Shown: piece after piece, positions 53,107 to 61,729 of the stretch | How positions within the stretch are numbered: position 1 is the stretch's first letter | How the letters are laid out: every line of letters starts with the position of its first letter | NCBI GenBank assembly: GCA_947498055.1 | Contig: CANMJA010000003.1 | Span: 172,808-236,807 of the forward strand | Source of the DNA: an uncultured Tenacibaculum sp. | Lineage (GTDB): Bacteria; Bacteroidota; Bacteroidia; Flavobacteriales; Flavobacteriaceae | Length of the DNA stretch: 64,000 bases | Direction of reading: 5' to 3' | Notes under the pieces: model-generated | Seen by the model: only the letters and a program-made list of their open reading frames with translations | What the model was told of the DNA's origin: nothing | Databases searched by the model: none | Translations under genes and position numbers: made by a program

Positions 53107-54819
53107 CTATTCTTGTAGTTTTTTTCTTTCTGTCATTTTTATCCTTTCCTTATCAAGGTCTTTATTGGTGAAATTAATCAATTTTCCTTTTTTAGTTATA
53201 AAACTTCGTCTTTTGCCGAACTTAACATATATTATCTCTGATTCAGACTTAAAAGAATAACCATAATCAAATATAGGTTCCACAACAATTTTTCCTTCTC
53301 TATTTATATAACCCCATTTTCCATTTTGAATTATCTTAGCTAAACCTGATTCAGCACCGAAATCATAAATTTCATCAAATACAGGTTCCACAACATTTTT
53401 CCCTTCTCTATTTATATAACCCCATTTTCCATCTTGAATTATCCTAGCTAAACCTGATGCAGCATCGAAATCATAAATTCGATCAAATATAGGTTCTACA
53501 ACAATTTTTCCTTCTCTATTTATATAACCCCATTTTCCATTTAGTTTAATACGAGCTAAACCTGATTGAGCATCAAAATCATAAACTTGATCAAACATAA
53601 GCTCTATAACAATTTTTCCTTCTTTGTTTATATAGCCACATTGTCCTTTCCGACAGACAACAGCTAAACCTGATTCAACATCGAAATCATAAATTTCATC
53701 AAATATAGGTTTCATAACAATTTTTCCTTCTCTATTTAGATATCCTTTTTTTCCATTTTGTCTAAAAATAGCTAAACCTGATTCAGCATCGAAATCATAA
53801 ATTTTATCAAATATAGGTTTCACAACAATTTTTCCTTCTCTATTTATATAACCACATTGTCCTTTCCGACAAACAACAGCTAAACCTGATTCAGCGTTGA
53901 AAGCATAAGCTTTATAAAATATAGGTTTCACAACAATTTTTCCTTCTTTATTTATATAGCCCTGTTTTCCATTTTGATGGAAAACAGCTAAACTTGATTT
54001 AGCTTCAAAACTTTGTACCTCATCAAATATAGGTTGTACAACAATGTTTCCTTCTTTATTTATATAGCCCTGTTTTCCATTTTGAATTATCTTAGCTAAA
54101 CCTGATTCAGTATTGAAATTAAAAATATGATTAAATATAGGTTTTATAATAATTTTCCCTTCCCTGTTTGTACAACCGTATTTTCCGTTTTGTTCAATAA
54201 CAGCTAAGTCTAATTTAGTATTGAAATCGCGAACATAATCAAATGTGGGTTGAATAACAATTTCACCCTCTCTATTTATATATCCCCATTTTCCATTTAG
54301 TTTAATACGAGCTAAACCTGACTCATCATCAAAATCAGAAACTTTGTCTAGCATAGGCTGAATAACAATCTCTCCCTTTTTATTTATATACCCCTTTTTT
54401 CCATTTTGTTCAATAATAGCCAAACTAGAATTACTATGGCATCCAAAAGTCCAATCAAATATGGGTTGCACAACAATTTTTCCTTCTTTATTTATATATC
54501 CCCATTTTTTATCTTTTTTTATGGGAGCTAAATCAGAGCCTTCCCAAAAATAACTAGCACCATCAAATATAGGCTGAATAACAATTTTTCCTTCTTTATT
54601 TATATAACCCCATTTTTTATCTTTTTTTATGGGAATTAAATCAGAGTTACTCTGGTAATAAAAAGCCTTATCAAATATGGGTTGCACAACAATTTTTCCA
54701 TTTCTTTTTGCATATCCATATTTATAAAACTCATTATTAAATAAATACAAACTTGTATCTTTACTACATGAAGTTAGGCATAAGTATAAGATCAAAAAAA
54801 GATGTTTTAAAAATTTCAT
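53107..54819 (-). CDS. WG-repeat surface lipoprotein
   Basis: Read from the ATG at 54819, this is a protein of about 570 residues; an in-frame ATG at 54840 adds seven. It has a lipoprotein signal (LFLILYLCLTSC) and then almost nothing but WG repeats: 14 full units of 36 residues plus a partial one. Each is built on W/Q-GYIN(K/R)EGKIVV-(Q/K/E)PIFD followed by a variable half. WG repeats form solenoids that usually bind partners; no enzyme motif is present. It is 25 nt downstream of the next lipoprotein gene in the same direction. Repeat number is probably unstable because the units are similar at the DNA level. Confidence 0.92.
   Translation of the reverse strand: MKFLKHLFLILYLCLTSCSKDTSLYLFNNEFYKYGYAKRNGKIVVQPIFDKAFYYQSNSDLIPIKKDKKWGYINKEGKIVIQPIFDGASYFWEGSDLAPIKKDKKWGYINKEGKIVVQPIFDWTFGCHSNSSLAIIEQNGKKGYINKKGEIVIQPMLDKVSDFDDESGLARIKLNGKWGYINREGEIVIQPTFDYVRDFNTKLDLAVIEQNGKYGCTNREGKIIIKPIFNHIFNFNTESGLAKIIQNGKQGYINKEGNIVVQPIFDEVQSFEAKSSLAVFHQNGKQGYINKEGKIVVKPIFYKAYAFNAESGLAVVCRKGQCGYINREGKIVVKPIFDKIYDFDAESGLAIFRQNGKKGYLNREGKIVMKPIFDEIYDFDVESGLAVVCRKGQCGYINKEGKIVIELMFDQVYDFDAQSGLARIKLNGKWGYINREGKIVVEPIFDRIYDFDAASGLARIIQDGKWGYINREGKNVVEPVFDEIYDFGAESGLAKIIQNGKWGYINREGKIVVEPIFDYGYSFKSESEIIYVKFGKRRSFITKKGKLINFTNKDLDKERIKMTERKKLQE
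53206..54717 (-). repeat. Fourteen tandem 108-bp repeats encoding WG units
   Basis: Exactly 36 codons per unit across 14 units (1512 nt). The first half of each unit is best conserved. Units with CRKGQC and units with IKLNGKW or IIQNGKW recur at non-adjacent positions, which suggests block duplication or gene conversion. Confidence 0.92.
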
Positions 54820-54844
54820 AGAATAAATGGATTTTAACAATTCG

Positions 54845-56065
54845 TTAAAATTTTGCTATAATTTCTATTTTTACTGGATCATATATCATAAAATTGAGAT
54901 CTGCTAAACCACCAAAATCAGTAAAATCTGGTGTTCCAGAGGAGTTTAACATTGCATTAAAAGTGACTTCAAAGGCATATTTTACTTCTGGATCATTACG
55001 ATCTGTCCCTAAATTCATTTTAAGATCTAATTTCCCTCTATCTCCAGTATGTATGATTTTGTCATTACTTGAAGAATTTTCCTTTTTTAACGTAATAGAA
55101 AGATAATAATTTCCAACATCTGTAGTCGGAGTTGTTGTTAACACTTTTGTAGAATTCCTAAGGTCTGATTTCATGGGATAATTTCCATTATAGGTGAATT
55201 CAACAACATTTTTGTAGGAAGTCAATCCTATTTTTATAGGCCAACCTAAAGTAATGCTTTCTTCATCAAAAGTAATAGGTTCTTTAACATCTACAAGAAC
55301 ACGATATTCACGATAGCTACTTTTGTCACTATTATAAATTTGAAAAGCAACAATATTAGGAAATCTAAAATCAACAGAAGAACCTTTAGTAAAATCATTA
55401 AAGTCAGCATTATTTCCATAATGTTTTGTGGTATATTTAATAGTACTTCCTTCATAATTTAATGTTGGTATTAAATTAGAGAAATCTGTTTCATTTGGAA
55501 CTACTATCATAATAGTTCCGTCATAAGATTTATTGGAATGCTTTCTCACTTCAAAACTGGTAATGTCTTTACTAAGATTTGGGTTATTCCCTTTTAAAAA
55601 ACTCAAACTTGTAATATTTAATTCTTGAGAAGGAGAAGGTATTTCTTCTTTTACAGTTACTAAAACATCGTATTGTAGAAAAACAGTATCGTCTTTAGTA
55701 GAACTGATTGTGTAAGTTATTTTTTTTCCAGGAATAATCGCCTGTTCTCCAATAGCTGGAGAGATACGAAAATCAGATGTCTTAAAATCAACTTGTTTTA
55801 AACTAAATTTAGCAATATCAATATTCTCTAATTCTATCTCTATTATTCCTTTTTCTTGTGGTATTCCATTAATTAATTTGGGCTGTTGAATGGAAATTTG
55901 ATCGACGATATTTAAATCAACTTCAGAAAGAGGAAATTTCTGAAGCAAGGCATTGTTAAAATCAATTGAAACTGAATCTTCAGGTTTAAAATCGTCATTT
56001 TCTTCACAACTTCCAATACATAAGCAGGCTGCGATTAAACCAATAATTAAAATTTTAAATTTCAT
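54845..56065 (-). CDS. Surface lipoprotein with repeated beta-sandwich modules
   Basis: A 406-residue protein with a lipoprotein signal (IIGLIAACLCIGSC, Cys about 20). Two or three beta-sandwich segments follow: one around residues 60-140 ending in YDVLVTVKEEIP, one around 150-260 ending in REYRVLVDVKEP, and a C-terminal one (PMKSDLRNSTKV to VKIEIIAKF). The repeated ends (VLVxVKEP) look like Ig-like or DUF5018-type modules that carry adhesins or substrate-binding proteins to the surface. No family is certain. It has a -7 box upstream (56119-56126) and is followed after 25 nt by the WG-repeat gene. Confidence 0.8.
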   Translation of the reverse strand: MKFKILIIGLIAACLCIGSCEENDDFKPEDSVSIDFNNALLQKFPLSEVDLNIVDQISIQQPKLINGIPQEKGIIEIELENIDIAKFSLKQVDFKTSDFRISPAIGEQAIIPGKKITYTISSTKDDTVFLQYDVLVTVKEEIPSPSQELNITSLSFLKGNNPNLSKDITSFEVRKHSNKSYDGTIMIVVPNETDFSNLIPTLNYEGSTIKYTTKHYGNNADFNDFTKGSSVDFRFPNIVAFQIYNSDKSSYREYRVLVDVKEPITFDEESITLGWPIKIGLTSYKNVVEFTYNGNYPMKSDLRNSTKVLTTTPTTDVGNYYLSITLKKENSSSNDKIIHTGDRGKLDLKMNLGTDRNDPEVKYAFEVTFNAMLNSSGTPDFTDFGGLADLNFMIYDPVKIEIIAKF

Positions 56066-56118
56066 AATTTCTTTTATCTTAAATAATTTCTTAACTTTTT
56101 TTTATTTGTGAAAATGGA

Positions 56119-56126
56119 CAAAACTA
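56119..56126 (-). promoter_or_regulatory. -7 box of the beta-sandwich lipoprotein gene
   Basis: CAAAACTA on the plus strand reads TAGTTTTG (TAnnTTTG) on the minus strand, 53 nt before the ATG at 56065. Confidence 0.4.
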
Positions 56127-56207
56127 TCCACGGTAAGTAATGCGGATATAAAATAAATAGCCATCGTATAGCAGCTAATTATTTACTTCTTTCTAATAGA
56201 AAAAACA

Positions 56208-57335
56208 CTATTCAATAATAGAATTCGTAACTTTTATAGGGGTTTCTTTATGCATAGAAATACTTGGGTATACAGGATACCAAGAGCCTCCTATGTTATT
56301 TTTAATTGTAGAATCTTCTATTACAATATCTCCTGTTTTGTTATTACTGACAAAAAATATAGAAGAACCAAACTCTTTTACTTCATTTTTTTCTATTAAT
56401 GATCCAACTACTGTTAATCTCATTTTATTTCCATCATTATAAATAGCTCCTCCACTTCCTCCTCCTAGCGTGTTGGGTCTTGCAGGGTTTCCTCCATTAC
56501 CTATAGCTTTATTATGAGAAAACACACTATTTATAATGGTCCAAGAAACATCAATACTACTAATTGCTCCTCCATTAGCTCCCATATTTCCATATCCTTC
56601 TGCGCCCCCAAATGTGCTATTTACTACATATACTGGAAGCTTATTATACTGGCTAAAAACCCTAACAGCTCCACCACCAACATCTTGACCAACTCCAACG
56701 CATTTATTATTAAAGAAACGACTATTTACTATTTTAAATCTTCCTCCTCGTACCCATATTGCTCCTCCACCATCAAACTCTTTTTCGTTTGTTGAATTTC
56801 CATTTGCAAAGGTGATATTTTGAACCGTCAATTTTGGGTGATCCTGGTTTTGGCATTGTCCTGTTGTCCAAACCTGATTTTCATCACAAGTATTCATATA
56901 TAAAATTCTTGTTTTTCCTTCACCGCTTAAGGTCACTAATCCTCCTCCATCAATTACTACTTCTTTATTTGCATTATTAAAAACTTTTGCTGGCTTATCC
57001 ATTTTTATAGTAATCGGCTTAGCCCCACAATCAAAAACAATTTTTCCACCCTTAGCAACAGCTTCTACCACTGCATCACATGTACAACTTTCTGGTGTTC
57101 CATCTCCTACCACTATATCTGGTTTAGATACATCTACTGCTTTAGCTTCATTAGGTATTGGGGAATTTCCATTTGGATTTCCAGCTGCTGGGCCTTTTTC
57201 TGGATTCTCTAGAGGATTCTCTATTTCTGGTACAGTGTCATCAGTATCTTTAGAACAATTTAAGATACTTACTGTTAATATAAATAATAATACATACTTA
57301 AATATATATTCTCTTTTTAAAGTAGTTGATTTCAT
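56208..57335 (-). CDS. Right-handed beta-helix lipoprotein
   Basis: A 375-residue lipoprotein (YVLLFILTVSILNC, Cys about 27) with a Pro/Asn-rich linker and a parallel beta-helix (about 75-375). The helix carries repeats such as DGGGAIWVRGGRFKIVNSRF, GANGGAISSIDVSWTIINSV and GGSGGAIYNDGNKMRLTVVG, the pattern of pectate-lyase-like or polymorphic-outer-membrane proteins. N-terminal cysteines (ESCTCDAV, NTCDENQVWTTGQC) may form disulfides. It could bind or cleave polysaccharide, but no lyase catalytic residues can be pinned. It sits on the same strand as a decayed beta-helix gene and two G8-domain proteins. Confidence 0.88.
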   Translation of the reverse strand: MKSTTLKREYIFKYVLLFILTVSILNCSKDTDDTVPEIENPLENPEKGPAAGNPNGNSPIPNEAKAVDVSKPDIVVGDGTPESCTCDAVVEAVAKGGKIVFDCGAKPITIKMDKPAKVFNNANKEVVIDGGGLVTLSGEGKTRILYMNTCDENQVWTTGQCQNQDHPKLTVQNITFANGNSTNEKEFDGGGAIWVRGGRFKIVNSRFFNNKCVGVGQDVGGGAVRVFSQYNKLPVYVVNSTFGGAEGYGNMGANGGAISSIDVSWTIINSVFSHNKAIGNGGNPARPNTLGGGSGGAIYNDGNKMRLTVVGSLIEKNEVKEFGSSIFFVSNNKTGDIVIEDSTIKNNIGGSWYPVYPSISMHKETPIKVTNSIIE

Positions 57336-57464
57336 AATTTTATAATATTATTTAGAATAAAAATATTTTTATCCTTTGCTTTATTTAATAGGAATTGTAG
57401 TTCTGCTTCCTATTTTGATTTTTTGTTAGTTGTTTATAAAAAGATATTTAAAGTACAAAATCTG

Positions 57465-58101
57465 CTATTTTATTGTTCTCTTAAAACCTCTATTTAAAGT
57501 ATCTACTAATGTTAAAACATTCGACTGAAGTTTAAAGCTTCCATCTCCATAATTATATATCAAAAACTTATTTAAATTCACTTCATCTATATCATCAATA
57601 CCTAAAGCATCTTCCTTCTAAAACACCATTATTCCAATCGTTCATCTCAACATTTCATCCTAAAATTCTATTAGTTAGCCTAGAAAGACCCGCAGAATTA
57701 AATACATTCTCTTTTATTGTTACATTTTTAAAACAATAAGAAGCAAACACTAAAGGTTTTTCTGCCGATTTACCACTTAAACTAAATAACCCTTCCGTAA
57801 AAACATCTCCTCTTTTAAATAAAATTCAGGTAGCTTTACTGTTATTAACTATGTTCTTTAGTTTCTTCTATTGTTTTAAAAGCCTTAATAGTTCTTGGTG
57901 TAAAAGGATTACTTTCAATTACAGATGCTCTTGATTCGTATATTTGTGCTGTTGCATCATTTTCCCTTCAACACTGCTATATATAATTTTTTATGCATTT
58001 TTAATATCTAAAATTGTCAACCTCCACTATTCAAATTTTGAGATATTACATTTGTTGTTACTAACAAAATTACTAGCACCCCCTTTTTAAATTGATTTCA
58101 T
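57465..58101 (-). pseudogene. Decayed exported beta-helix protein gene
   Basis: The gap of about 800 nt between the beta-helix lipoprotein and the G8 gene holds scattered coding pieces on the minus strand. They are: an ATG (58099-58101) with MKSI, then after a frameshift KKGVLVILLVTTNVISQ (signal peptide); ASVIESNPFTPRTIKAF; after another shift LFKRGDVFTEGLFSLSG with KSAEKPLVFASY, as at the start of T9SS beta-helix proteins; FKNVTIKENVFNSAG; and after more breaks DALGIDDIDEVNLNKFL, running to a TAG at 57465-57467. At least five stops or shifts interrupt it and most of the helix body is missing. It is a dead relative of the neighbouring surface proteins. Confidence 0.7.
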
Positions 58102-58136
58102 TTTTTGTTTTTTATTCAGTACTAATCCTTTGTTAT

Positions 58137-61100
58137 TTATCGTTCCCAAATACGGATTATAAATTGCTGATAGATATTAGGTTCCCAATCTCCATGTATA
58201 TCTAATGGACGATTAACAAAGCCGCCTTTAATTTTTATCCATACTTTTTCATTAGTTTTATCTTGCCAATATGCAGCTGTTGGTGAATTTTTAACTTCTT
58301 CAAAATTGTTTTTTGCAACAAATTCAAAAGGATCTAAATCCTTTTCAAGTGTAAACCCTCTGTCATATCCTCTAACAGTTGCATTTTTATCTCCCGAAAA
58401 TTCGAAAGCGATTACAACTTCATCTTCTTCAGTTAAAAAATTAGTAGCTAAAAAATTAAAATCGTATATCTCATTTAAAAGAGGAAAATTAGCTTCGTAG
58501 ATACCTCCTTTTTTAGAAGCAAAATCTTTCATATTCTGTAGTAAATCAGAATCATTAAAGTATAATGTAAAACTATCTACTTCGTTTAAATCATCATCAT
58601 AACGGGTAAAGACCATTGTGGTTCTTCCTTGTTTCTTATTCGGCTCAAAACCAACAACTCCATTCTTAGCTCTTATTCTAAAATCATCTGCACCATAAAA
58701 GGGACCTTCAACACTGACTCCCCCACTAATTTCTATATTAGGTGCTATTGAAGTTATTGTGCTATTATAGGTATAAAAAGGTTCGTTTGGAACTAAGTAA
58801 TTATTTTTAGGTCCCCATTGTCCTTGAGCATCCCAAATAGCTCCAGATAAATTGAAATGAGGCTTTGTTGGACTTACTTGGGAGACTCCGTTGGCTTCGC
58901 TTGCTGTTAATCTTACTCCTGGGTGACTCTTTATTAGAATATTTCCTTTACTTAACCAATGCCCTTTTTCTACAGCTCTTAAATAATAGTCAGTGACCCC
59001 AAATACTCCTGAAGCTTTATTTAATGTTGGTTGAAAGTTTATAGCGATGTTTGCTTGTACATCAAAAGTATGATGATAACTTGCAAAAGCATTTGAAACA
59101 TGTTTATTGTTTATTGGTGATTCATTTTTAGCATAATTTAAACTTCTACCTACTAATAAACCACCAATAATGAGACCTCTAGTTCCTGATCCTGCAAAAA
59201 AAGTACCTTGGTTATCAGCTCCTATTGTTTCTAGGGCATTTACATACGTTGCTCTTTCCCATACCGTAGCATTACTTTTCCAACCACTAAACCTTTTAAT
59301 GGTAAAACGTTTCCATGTATTTTTGTCCTTGCTTGAGTTTCTACCTGTTGCATCTGAAATATAATTCTTATAATTACTTCGACCAGTATTTCCTTTTTCA
59401 TCGATTTCAGGATGATCGTTATGAAGAGCATCTTTTTGACAAGAATGTGCGGTATTATTTTCAAAAATTCTGAAAGGCATTCTCCTTGGATCCATTACTT
59501 TTCCATCTTCGTACAATGCTTGCGCACTTTCTCCAAATAATTTTGACGGAAATGCTAACCAGTATCCAGTACCTTCACTATCTCCTACATGATTGTTAAC
59601 AGTAGTATTATCAGGGTTACTAATCCAAAAACCTGAAGACCCTCTTCTAGATTTACTTAATTCATGCTTTTTTAAAGCAAATTGTTCTGCTGGATTTCTA
59701 ACTTTTAACACTAAATTGTGGTCGAAAACGGTTCTACGTTCTCCTGCATCTTCTGTGAAAATAGCATGCCCTCTTACATCATAAACAATATTATTTTTTA
59801 CTAAAGTACCATTGGTACCATGTACTACAATACCTCTGTTCTTAGACTGGTTTATTGTAGAGTTTTTTATGTATTGCCCTGTTGCATCTCCTAAATTATC
59901 TGACCCTCTATAACTTAACATATGCCAATGAAATGGATATCTACGTATTTTTCCTTGTTGTCCTCCTCTTTTTATTTCTACACCGTTTAAATGAGCAGTA
60001 GATGTTGGCATTATCATAATATGTACTCCAAAACCTTTCTCTTTCCATGTAAGATCATCTGGTGACTGAATAACTATATTTCTTGTTAAATTACCTATCG
60101 GTGCTCTTTCATCTAATATTTTAGGATTGTTAGGTTTTATCCCATAAAGAAAATCTCCTGTAGGTGTTGGCACAATATTTTCTTCCACTAAACTCATACC
60201 ATTCGTAGTTGCATATTGTAATTTACCCCAGTGAAATGCTTCTACTGCTTTTGTTAAAGTAATATCCTTTTCTTTAATAGCCTCAATTTTTATTCGCTGA
60301 GTAATAGATTTTCCTCTTGCTGCTTCATAAAAATCGGTTGGCCCTAAAACAATCTCATCTCCCGATTTCCAATCAGCTTGCTTTGCTAAAACTACTTTCT
60401 TACCTCCATCTTCTATATGCTCATTTATTTTTGTCCATGCTACTTCAGGAGATTTTCCATGCAACTCTAATTTTCCTCCTCGAACTACAACAATACCACG
60501 AGTTCCCATCATTCCCATTAAATTATGACCTGTATTTCTATCGTTTAAAGTAATAATTGCTTTGTTTGCAAATGGCTTTCGTTCACTTCCTATAGCTAAT
60601 TCTCCTCCATTAACTAAAATATTTCTTGCTGTAAGAGATACATCTTTTCTTTCAAATTCTAGTTTCCCTAAAATTACTAACTCATCTAAAACTGGCGTAT
60701 CTTCATCTAAATAAATATGTTTATCTGCTGGTATGACAACACGTGAACCTTTAGCTGGTTTCCCTTCTGCTCCCCAAGTGGACGCTTTTGACCACAGCAA
60801 TTTGTTAGTTGGCTCTGGTTTAAATACAGAAACAACATCTGAACTAAAAAAAGTATCACATCCTGATTCTTTTATAATTGCTCGGTAATACTTTGGTAAG
60901 TTTATTAATGTAACTTCATAATCACTTACATTACCACCACTAATATCTTTCCAATCATGATTATTTAAAGACTCTTGCCATTGAATGGTTTGATTAGATA
61001 AAACTTGACTTGCATTTAAAGTTAAAGTCTTATTTTCTTCTGAAAAAATAACTGTCTCAGAATTTTTATTACTACTTGGTGTAGTCTCTTTTAAGTTCTT

Positions 61101-61169
61101 TTGAGCAGATACAAATTGTAAAGAAAATACTACAAAAAAACATCCCAATAATTGCTTGAAATTTCTCAT
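58137..61169 (-). CDS. G8-domain CEMIP/TMEM2-like exported protein
   Basis: A 1010-residue protein with a signal peptide (CFFVVFSLQFVSAQ), an N-terminal Ig-like part (about 30-115) and a G8 domain (about 124-245: LLWSKASTWGAEGKPAKGSRV, LVILGKLEFE). A parallel beta-helix with RYPFHWHML, GNTAHSC-like and GIVVHGTNGTLVKNNIVYD segments (about 370-620) and a C-terminal beta-domain follow. G8 plus this beta-helix is the plan of animal CEMIP and TMEM2, which depolymerise hyaluronan. The bacterial protein may act on a surface or extracellular polysaccharide, but hydrolase activity is not shown. It lacks a C-terminal T9SS domain. It starts 2 nt after a small protein consisting almost only of such a domain. 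Confidence 0.88.
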   Translation of the reverse strand: MRNFKQLLGCFFVVFSLQFVSAQKNLKETTPSSNKNSETVIFSEENKTLTLNASQVLSNQTIQWQESLNNHDWKDISGGNVSDYEVTLINLPKYYRAIIKESGCDTFFSSDVVSVFKPEPTNKLLWSKASTWGAEGKPAKGSRVVIPADKHIYLDEDTPVLDELVILGKLEFERKDVSLTARNILVNGGELAIGSERKPFANKAIITLNDRNTGHNLMGMMGTRGIVVVRGGKLELHGKSPEVAWTKINEHIEDGGKKVVLAKQADWKSGDEIVLGPTDFYEAARGKSITQRIKIEAIKEKDITLTKAVEAFHWGKLQYATTNGMSLVEENIVPTPTGDFLYGIKPNNPKILDERAPIGNLTRNIVIQSPDDLTWKEKGFGVHIMIMPTSTAHLNGVEIKRGGQQGKIRRYPFHWHMLSYRGSDNLGDATGQYIKNSTINQSKNRGIVVHGTNGTLVKNNIVYDVRGHAIFTEDAGERRTVFDHNLVLKVRNPAEQFALKKHELSKSRRGSSGFWISNPDNTTVNNHVGDSEGTGYWLAFPSKLFGESAQALYEDGKVMDPRRMPFRIFENNTAHSCQKDALHNDHPEIDEKGNTGRSNYKNYISDATGRNSSKDKNTWKRFTIKRFSGWKSNATVWERATYVNALETIGADNQGTFFAGSGTRGLIIGGLLVGRSLNYAKNESPINNKHVSNAFASYHHTFDVQANIAINFQPTLNKASGVFGVTDYYLRAVEKGHWLSKGNILIKSHPGVRLTASEANGVSQVSPTKPHFNLSGAIWDAQGQWGPKNNYLVPNEPFYTYNSTITSIAPNIEISGGVSVEGPFYGADDFRIRAKNGVVGFEPNKKQGRTTMVFTRYDDDLNEVDSFTLYFNDSDLLQNMKDFASKKGGIYEANFPLLNEIYDFNFLATNFLTEEDEVVIAFEFSGDKNATVRGYDRGFTLEKDLDPFEFVAKNNFEEVKNSPTAAYWQDKTNEKVWIKIKGGFVNRPLDIHGDWEPNIYQQFIIRIWER

Positions 61170-61171
61170 AA

Positions 61172-61579
61172 CTATTCTTTGATAATTTTAAAGTTAAACG
61201 CTTCTCTTTCTGTTAATAACTTTACAACATAAAGACCTTTTGACAAATCTCCTACAAAAATTCTTTCTTCTGATTCTGAAAGTTTTACTTTTCTAACAAG
61301 CTTACCTGACAAGGAAAAAACTTTTGCAATAACTTTAGTGTATTTAACTGGAATTTTAATCGTAAAAAAATCTCCTTCTACAGGGTTAGGATATATACTA
61401 AATCCTTCTACATGAACAATTTCTTCCTCTGAAGTAGACAATGTTTTACATGAAGAAGAAAATACTGTTTTTACAGTAACACTATGATCTGATTTTTTTT
61501 CTCTATTTTGTTGATTTTGAGCAAAAGAAAAATGCGCTAGAAACCAACATAAAAATAAAATTTGATATTTATTTTTCAT
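61172..61579 (-). CDS. Small protein: signal peptide plus T9SS sorting domain, almost no cargo
   Basis: A 135-residue protein with a signal peptide (LFLCWFLAHFSFAQ), about 30 residues of charged linker with one Cys, and a complete type A T9SS C-terminal domain (about 58-135: FSIYPNPVEGDFFTIKI, VFSLSGKLVRKV, LSKGLYVVKLL, FNFKIIKE). Normally such a domain is attached to a long exported protein. The stop codon lies 2 nt before the ATG of the G8 gene, so the two are coupled. It may be a genuine mini-cargo, or a domain split off from the large G8 protein. A terminator hairpin separates it from the upstream G8 gene. Confidence 0.85.
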   Translation of the reverse strand: MKNKYQILFLCWFLAHFSFAQNQQNREKKSDHSVTVKTVFSSSCKTLSTSEEEIVHVEGFSIYPNPVEGDFFTIKIPVKYTKVIAKVFSLSGKLVRKVKLSESEERIFVGDLSKGLYVVKLLTEREAFNFKIIKE

Positions 61580-61670
61580 TGTTTTAAGGGATAGATTAGT
61601 TCTAAGTGGCGAAAATAATTATTTCTATCTTTTTTTTTACCCCTGAATTCAGTGAAAAAAACATCTAACA

Positions 61671-61704
61671 AAAAGCGGTTTGAGTCATCACCCAAACCGC
61701 TTTT
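61671..61704 (-). terminator. Terminator after the second G8 gene
   Basis: AAAAGCGGTTTG (61671-61682) and CAAACCGCTTTT (61693-61704) form a perfect 12-bp stem with a 10-nt loop. On the minus strand a T-run follows, and the A-run on the other side makes it potentially bidirectional. Confidence 0.85.
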
Positions 61705-61729
61705 ATAAAACCAATTTCTAAAATTATTT

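Noticed and set aside
53206..54717. CRISPR-like periodic repeat
   Set aside because: The period is 108 bp, in frame, and encodes WG protein repeats; there are no short repeats with unique spacers.
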